From Bagarius yarrelli (Eukaryota > Chordata > Actinopteri > Siluriformes > Sisoridae), in NCBI GenBank assembly GCA_005784505.1, contig VCAZ01000106.1, positions 1,572,555 through 1,636,554 of the forward strand: a stretch of DNA of 64,000 nt, given 5' to 3'. The position numbers and the translations under genes are program-made. The notes under the pieces were generated by a model that searched no databases, was not told where the DNA came from, and was given only the letters and a program-made list of their open reading frames with translations. Below are positions 58,548 through 64,000 of this stretch, one piece after another. The first letter of the stretch is position 1. Each line of letters begins with the position of its first letter.

Positions 58548-58735
58548 TGTTAGGTTGATTGGTGATTTTAAATTGCCCATAGGAGTGAGAGTGTGTGGCC
58601 CTGTGATGGACTGGCGATCTGTCCAGGGTGTATTTTCCAGCCTTTTGCCCTTTCAGAGACAGCTGGAATAGACTCCAGCAGATCCCTGCGACCCCGAATT
58701 AGAGAATAAGTGGTTATAAAAGATGAATAAATGAT
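58548..58735 (+). repeat. LINE2/SINE-type 3' tail repeat
   Basis: TGATGGACTGGCGATCTGTC, AGACAGCTGGAATAGACTCC and a GATGAATAAATGA end form the conserved tail of a repeat very common in fish genomes. The family name is from memory and uncertain. Confidence 0.65.
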
Positions 58736-58739
58736 AAAG

Positions 58740-61700
58740 TTAATTTTTTAACACTATTGTAAAAAAAAACATTATAAGTGTTAACTGTTAACTTTATTAC
58801 GTCCAAATACATGTTTCAAAACAACACTGGGTGTTGATAATAACTTAACACTAAGAAAGTCAATTTTAACACCTACAGTTTTCATACAGATCCAGATTTG
58901 GGTCCTTAAATGTAATCAGCTCCTGAACGTTGGAAAGTATATTTAACAAGTGTCTGTTATAAAACACACAACACGCTGTATCTGTTCAACCTTTTATTTT
59001 CAACACCATATGTATGAATGTAAAGATGCTGATGAGGGATTCCTCCTACTGCCAGGTTGAACACATACAGCGTCAGTTGGTGTTACCCTAGTTACTGTAG
59101 ATTCTAGATGACATCATGGATTATGATGTAAAACACAGATGAGAATAAAAGTGTAAGTAGAGAACTGGAGCCCTGGATCTTCACTGTTTTTCATCTATTC
59201 TCAAATTAGATAAAACTGTCGCTAACCTGTTGCTTGCCATGTTCTGTGTTCTTCGCCACGCTCTCAAAGGCGATTGGTCGGCTTCTTAATGGAAGCCGAC
59301 ACTCTAGTAAAATCTCATCTGATCACCTACAGCGGCACTCATGCAGCAAAGCACTTTTTTTACAGCATCTTAAATCAAACTGTGAGGTTTAACGTGACTC
59401 GGCAGCGAGGCCCTATTTTATCTCTAATGATTTACAGGCGCCGTAACCACGAGGCTCCTGATATCTTTCGGAAAGCAAAGACAGGAATACAACTGTAATG
59501 CTTTATGAGTCTGAAATGGTTCAGTGGTTAAGAAGCTAAAATAGGGCACGGAAAGAGTTTGCTGTCTAATTTCGGACAAATGTCAGTGGCCCACGCATGG
59601 AGGTGATGTTCAATCACTTAGCCGTTTCCTGAAAGGTTAACCTCCTTCCCAAAAGTTCAACTGTAATTCCAAAAACACCTGAACTCCTGAAACCTCACAC
59701 TTAAGAGGTGGAGTGAAACCTGTAGTTTCAATTACAACAAATGTAGCTGGGAATTATTCAGTTATTAACGAATTAATTAGTATAAAGACTTTATGTATGT
59801 TTATTCTTGTTTAAATTAGTGAATTGTTGGTCACAAGTTAATATTTGCTTCTATTCAGTGTTTGATTCACTGAATCATTTGGTTCTAAAAAAAGTACAAT
59901 ATTTTTATGTTGTTCAATATTTGGATCAGTGATTCTTATTCTTTTAGCTAAGCTAAAGTTATATATGTTGTTGTTAGAGTCCACAATTATTCAATGATGT
60001 TCAACTAATGGCCGCATTGACAGGTAAAAATCTGATCTGTCTGCTTACATAGCAGATTCTCATACACTATCCGTTTCATACCCGATTTATTTTCACATAC
60101 GAATGAGGCCTGAAAAACCGAACAGATAATATCGGAGTCCTTTTGTTTTCTTGCTGCTTACACGATTGTGGGTCATATCCTATCTGTGTCATATTATTAA
60201 GAGACAAAAGTCGAATTGGGTCACTTGATACATGCGATGTATATGAGAGTTTGCCCCCCATGGTGAATGATAAAAAATGCATTATAATGCTGGGAAATTA
60301 CTGTCAAGTGATTTTCATCCTGAAATCCGATAAGGGCGCACAACACACACACACACACACTCACCTATACTTAATGATTTTTTCCCCTAATTGCCTATTT
60401 GTTTGTTTATGTATATGATTTATTCTGTAATTAACTTGCCAGTGTTTTCCATTAATAGTAATATTAATAGAATTATTATCGAAATAATAATAGAATATTA
60501 TTCTAGTAAGTCTGGTTTTGTGGTGGCGAATTTTAATTTTAACAGTAGACAGAGTCGAGTGGCTACTGTAAGCGTTAACCCTGCTATGAATGATTGACAG
60601 TGATTAGGTTGAAAAGAGCCCCTAGAAACGTACAAGTAATCAAAAAAGTCACCGAATAGAATCAGTTACTTTACTTTTATAACATGGATAAGCAAGTTGG
60701 GCACTGATAATGACATTTTAATTAGAGTAATTTGTAATCTGCAACCTGTTACAATTCCAAAGTAACCTGATGATGCAACTTTAAAAACCACCCCAGGAAA
60801 CGATTCTACATTTGTTTTTGTTTGCTGCTCAATGCGATATAGCAAGAGAACATGGATTACCGAACGTGTCACAGTCACTTCTGACGTGTCTTTATGTGTG
60901 CGTCTATTCAGACGCGTCTTGGCTGTTGTACAGTCTGACATCATGACAACTGGGATCCTATAGCATGATGTGTAAAGTGCGGATCGTGGCTGTTGAGTCT
61001 AACAAGCTAGAATCTCTAAGGACTATTAAAACTGTGTGTCCAGTTTTATAGTGAGTGATTATGTATGTGAATAGTTGAGAGGGTAAATGAGTAATATTGA
61101 TAGTCTTTTAGTGGCTATGGTATGAGTATTGGTGTGTAAATACTTAACTAGGTGAATGGAAAAATACGCTAAGAAATTAAATAAATGAGTAATAAATGAA
61201 TAAGTGATTATCTGAGCGACCTGGGGAGTCCTGACTGGCCGAAGTGAATCTGCTAAAACGCTGATATAAAAATTGGACCCATCCACTGACTGAACATGTG
61301 ATCGATGCTTCAGCTGTGAATGAGTAAACGGAGAATGAATAATTAATGTCAATGTGCTTTAACATGTGCCTCAGGGTATCGTTAGTAAATAAAACCAAAT
61401 GGAAATAAACCTGGAGCAGTCGCTGTTAAAAAAACCCACTGCAGTTGTTAGGGCTTTTATCCCACAGTAAATCACAAAAAACACACACTAGGCTGACTGA
61501 CTGGACACACACACACACACACAGATTGATCAGAAGGCTTGACGAGCCTCTGGTTAGCAGCAGTGCTGCCGTCTTGCTGTTCAGCTACAGCCTTGGGGGA
61601 GATTCACTTCACATCCAGGTGGACAGACAGATTTCATCATCGCTGTCCAATTACAGTCCTGTTTCATCCTCCCATCAATCTCCACATGTTAGCCGTAACA

Positions 61701-61930
61701 TCATATACGTGATCCCCACGGCCCCAGACACATCGCTGTCGATCCCGAAGCATCATAAACATACACGTCGTCTCTTTACGTCACGCTGATTTACTCTGGC
61801 ACTTTTCAAACAAGCAAGGTCAGAGCTATCCATAAGAATTAATGCAGCTGTCTTTTTTTTTTTTTTTACAGTGGATTGTCACTAGGCGAGCTGATTCGCT
61901 CGCTTTCTGTTGTGCTATTTAAAAAGGTAA
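58740..61930. other. Intergenic, no confident feature
   Basis: Mostly unique AT-rich sequence with short CA runs (60341-60361, 61505-61522). The ORFs at 59274-59498 and 61445-61789 are short, lack family signatures and have no convincing splice context. Confidence 0.5.
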
Positions 61931-61943
61931 GGTTACTAAATAA

Positions 61944-62410
61944 GTGTATGTTTGTTTAAGGTTTATATTTCATTTTTATGTTGATTGTTTGTTGCATGTC
62001 TATATATGTTTCATGTTAATTGTGTTTGTTTGTGTTTTGTTCATGTTTCATGTTTATATTATCTTCATGTTTTATGTTTCGAGTTCATGTTTGTTCTATT
62101 CATGCTTTTGTTTCGTTCTGTCTCATGTAATCTTTGTGTCCCATGTGTTCTTGTCACGTGATCCCCTTGTCCATGTGTCGTGTTCCAATTGGTTTGTCTT
62201 GTGTATGTATAGCCCCTTTGTCGCCTGTCGTGTTTTGTGGGTTATTTTTAGTATACCGCTGTGGTGAGTTTGTGTATGTTGTGCTAAGTCAACTTTAAGT
62301 CTAGTCAGGTCAAGTCGTTTAGTTTGGTTTAGGTCTATTGTTTGTCACCTGGTAAATAAATACTGCATCTTGGGTTCTTAAACGTCTTGCGTCAGTAAAG
62401 GTCGTTATAA
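61944..62410 (+). repeat. Dispersed repeat, possibly LTR-derived
   Basis: TTCATGTTTCATGTTTATAT-type repeats, then TCACGTGATCCCCTTGTCCA and a terminal AATAAATACTGCATCTTGGG resemble a fish repeat whose end works as a polyadenylation region. Boundaries and class are not resolved. Confidence 0.35.
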
Positions 62411-62417
62411 TTTGTTA

Positions 62418-62455
<38 letters not shown>

Positions 62456-62462
62456 TATTAGC
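62411..62462. repeat. (TTA)n microsatellite
   Basis: About 15 TTA units with one ACT interruption. Confidence 0.95.
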
Positions 62463-62979
62463 TTAACATAAGTTAGATAATTATTAACAAATATTTACTG
62501 CTAGCTTTTGTTGTCGTTTAATTTGAAAATATTCGTCACATGAAGTAAATTTAGTTCCGATATATAGAAGTTTTTAAATTTATTTTATTTTAATTTAAAG
62601 TGCTTTGTACTTCTTTATAGCAAAACTTTATTTATGTAAAATTATTTTACAGAAAACATTTTTAATAAAAAATATGATGTGGGTAGTTAGCTAGCATACT
62701 AGGAATAAACTGCTTCATATTTCTGAAACAAGACTACTGGACTGACTGAGAAACCTGAGGAAAAATAACAGCTGAGGTTTAAAAAAAGTCTGGTTTCATT
62801 TTCACAGCTTTGCTTTCCAAAGGATTCTAAAGCCCCTGCACTAACCTCTTGCTTTGCCTCGTTTATCGTGACTGAACAGTTTGAAATGCTAATACACTCC
62901 TGGCAGAGCGCAAATGTTAAGGAAGCAGGACATTTCACACACAAAGTTTGATCAGAAATCTTGGTGCTCAGAATTAAGC

Positions 62980-63900
62980 AGCTTCAAGTGCGATCTCATC
63001 CACCTGCATTCAAATAGCTCACGCTAAACATCTTAAGCTAATCTTTAGGAGACACCAAACTAGCAATAATGTACTGTCAGAAATGCCTGGAAGCATATCA
63101 TCCTGACCTGTAAAGCAACCACCGACTAAGCTGAGATCCTCCAGCTGAGGAGATGATGCAATAACAGCGGTCAGAAGCAGAGCAGGAAGTGTGGTAGAGT
63201 AATAACATCAATAATTGCTTTGAGGATCACTAAAGCTTGGCGTAAATGTGAATATAAAAAGAATGGAAAATATATTTCTTTTGTCTTTCTGTTCAAATCC
63301 CACAACACGAGGAAACTTTACTGATTTTACTGTTCACTAAGCTGAGAAGATCAAATCATTTCATGCATGAGCTTATCACAGGCTGTGCAGGTGAGGCAGA
63401 GAGCAGACTGCAAAATAACACACACACAGTTTACACAAGAAGAGGACGCTTCTCAACCAAGCTTTTTCGGATTCTTGTTAAAGATTAATCTGCCAAAATG
63501 TTTTGATTTTTTTAAATTCCAAAAAATAATGCTATAATTTAAAAGTAGTTATCATAATTAGAATTAAATAAAATTGTATATAATTTTTGTGAAAACACTA
63601 TAAAAAAGAATACAATTGTATTAAATTAAATTAAATAAAAATACAAAATTACAAAATTATTTTAAAAATGTAATTAAATAAATACATTTAAAAAGTATAA
63701 TAAAATAAAAATGTGACCAACTAATTTTTAAATAAACAATATCTATTTTCTATCTATGGAAAGTCATTAAGGCACCCAAAGGTTTCCCCCTGCATCAGCA
63801 AAAGAAGGCAATTAGTTGTTAAGTCTGTTAATAACTGACTATTAGACTGAGCAGATAATTATTGGAATCCAAAGATCCTTATTGCTGTCTGGGGAGTATT
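62980..63900. other. Intergenic; possible conserved segments at 62990-63240 and 63780-63900
   Basis: Two non-repetitive blocks flank an AT-rich low-complexity stretch (63500-63740). The second has GGCAATTAGTTG and GCAGATAATTATTGG, homeodomain-type cores. No exon is recognised. Confidence 0.25.
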
Positions 63901-64000
63901 TACTCTTTTTTTGTCAGAGGTACCACAACACTTTCTTGTCTGTTAGACAGCATAATTCTTAGAATCTGACTTTTATTAGACACTTCTGCTTCTTACCTGA

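Overview
The window is teleost-type vertebrate nuclear DNA. It is AT-rich and intron-bearing, full of CA/CT/GAGT microsatellites and tRNA-derived SINEs, and carries recognisable fish orthologues of three vertebrate genes. There is no sign of bacterial, plasmid or phage organisation. I cannot name the species; an otophysan such as a catfish or carp relative is only a guess.

Three protein-coding genes can be read exon by exon, all on the minus strand. From left to right they are engrailed-2 (two coding exons, 5326-5642 and 10652-11153, 272 aa), insig1 (five coding exons between 19274 and 21546, 242 aa) and the serotonin receptor htr5a (two coding exons, 44048-44380 and 47762-48469, 346 aa). Read along the minus strand the order is HTR5A, INSIG1, EN2, all in one orientation. 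This is the order of the mammalian HTR5A-INSIG1-EN2-SHH neighbourhood (human 7q36), so the window is an ancient conserved synteny block. The genes do not share a pathway: EN2 is a midbrain-hindbrain transcription factor, INSIG1 an ER sterol sensor and 5-HT5A a neuronal GPCR.

Layout. 1-5.3 kb: downstream of en2, microsatellites and two old SINE copies. 5.3-11.2 kb: en2 with a 5 kb intron that contains what looks like an uncollapsed assembly overlap (about 7.7-9.1 kb). 11.2-18.2 kb: en2 upstream region with a GAGT-type satellite, dinucleotide tracts and a speculative two-exon ORF. 18.2-22.2 kb: insig1, its probable 3' UTR, a TATA box and, about 0.6 kb upstream of the ATG, a tight CCAAT/CRE/SRE cluster expected of a sterol-regulated gene. 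22.2-43.6 kb: a gene-poor interval with SINEs, two terminal-inverted-repeat elements, minisatellites and a candidate conserved enhancer at 28.8-29.3 kb. 43.6-48.5 kb: htr5a. 48.5-64 kb: no confident gene. This last stretch holds a 648-bp hAT-type element with a perfect 8-bp target duplication, a decayed Ty3/gypsy element inserted inside a 32-bp minisatellite, and a CpG-rich block with a strong minus-strand splice donor at 58.1 kb that may be a distal htr5a first exon.

I did not find a new multi-gene system. The most useful observations are the insig1 promoter cluster, the suspected assembly artefact in the en2 intron, the gypsy insertion in the minisatellite, the clean hAT element and the CpG-rich distal exon candidate.
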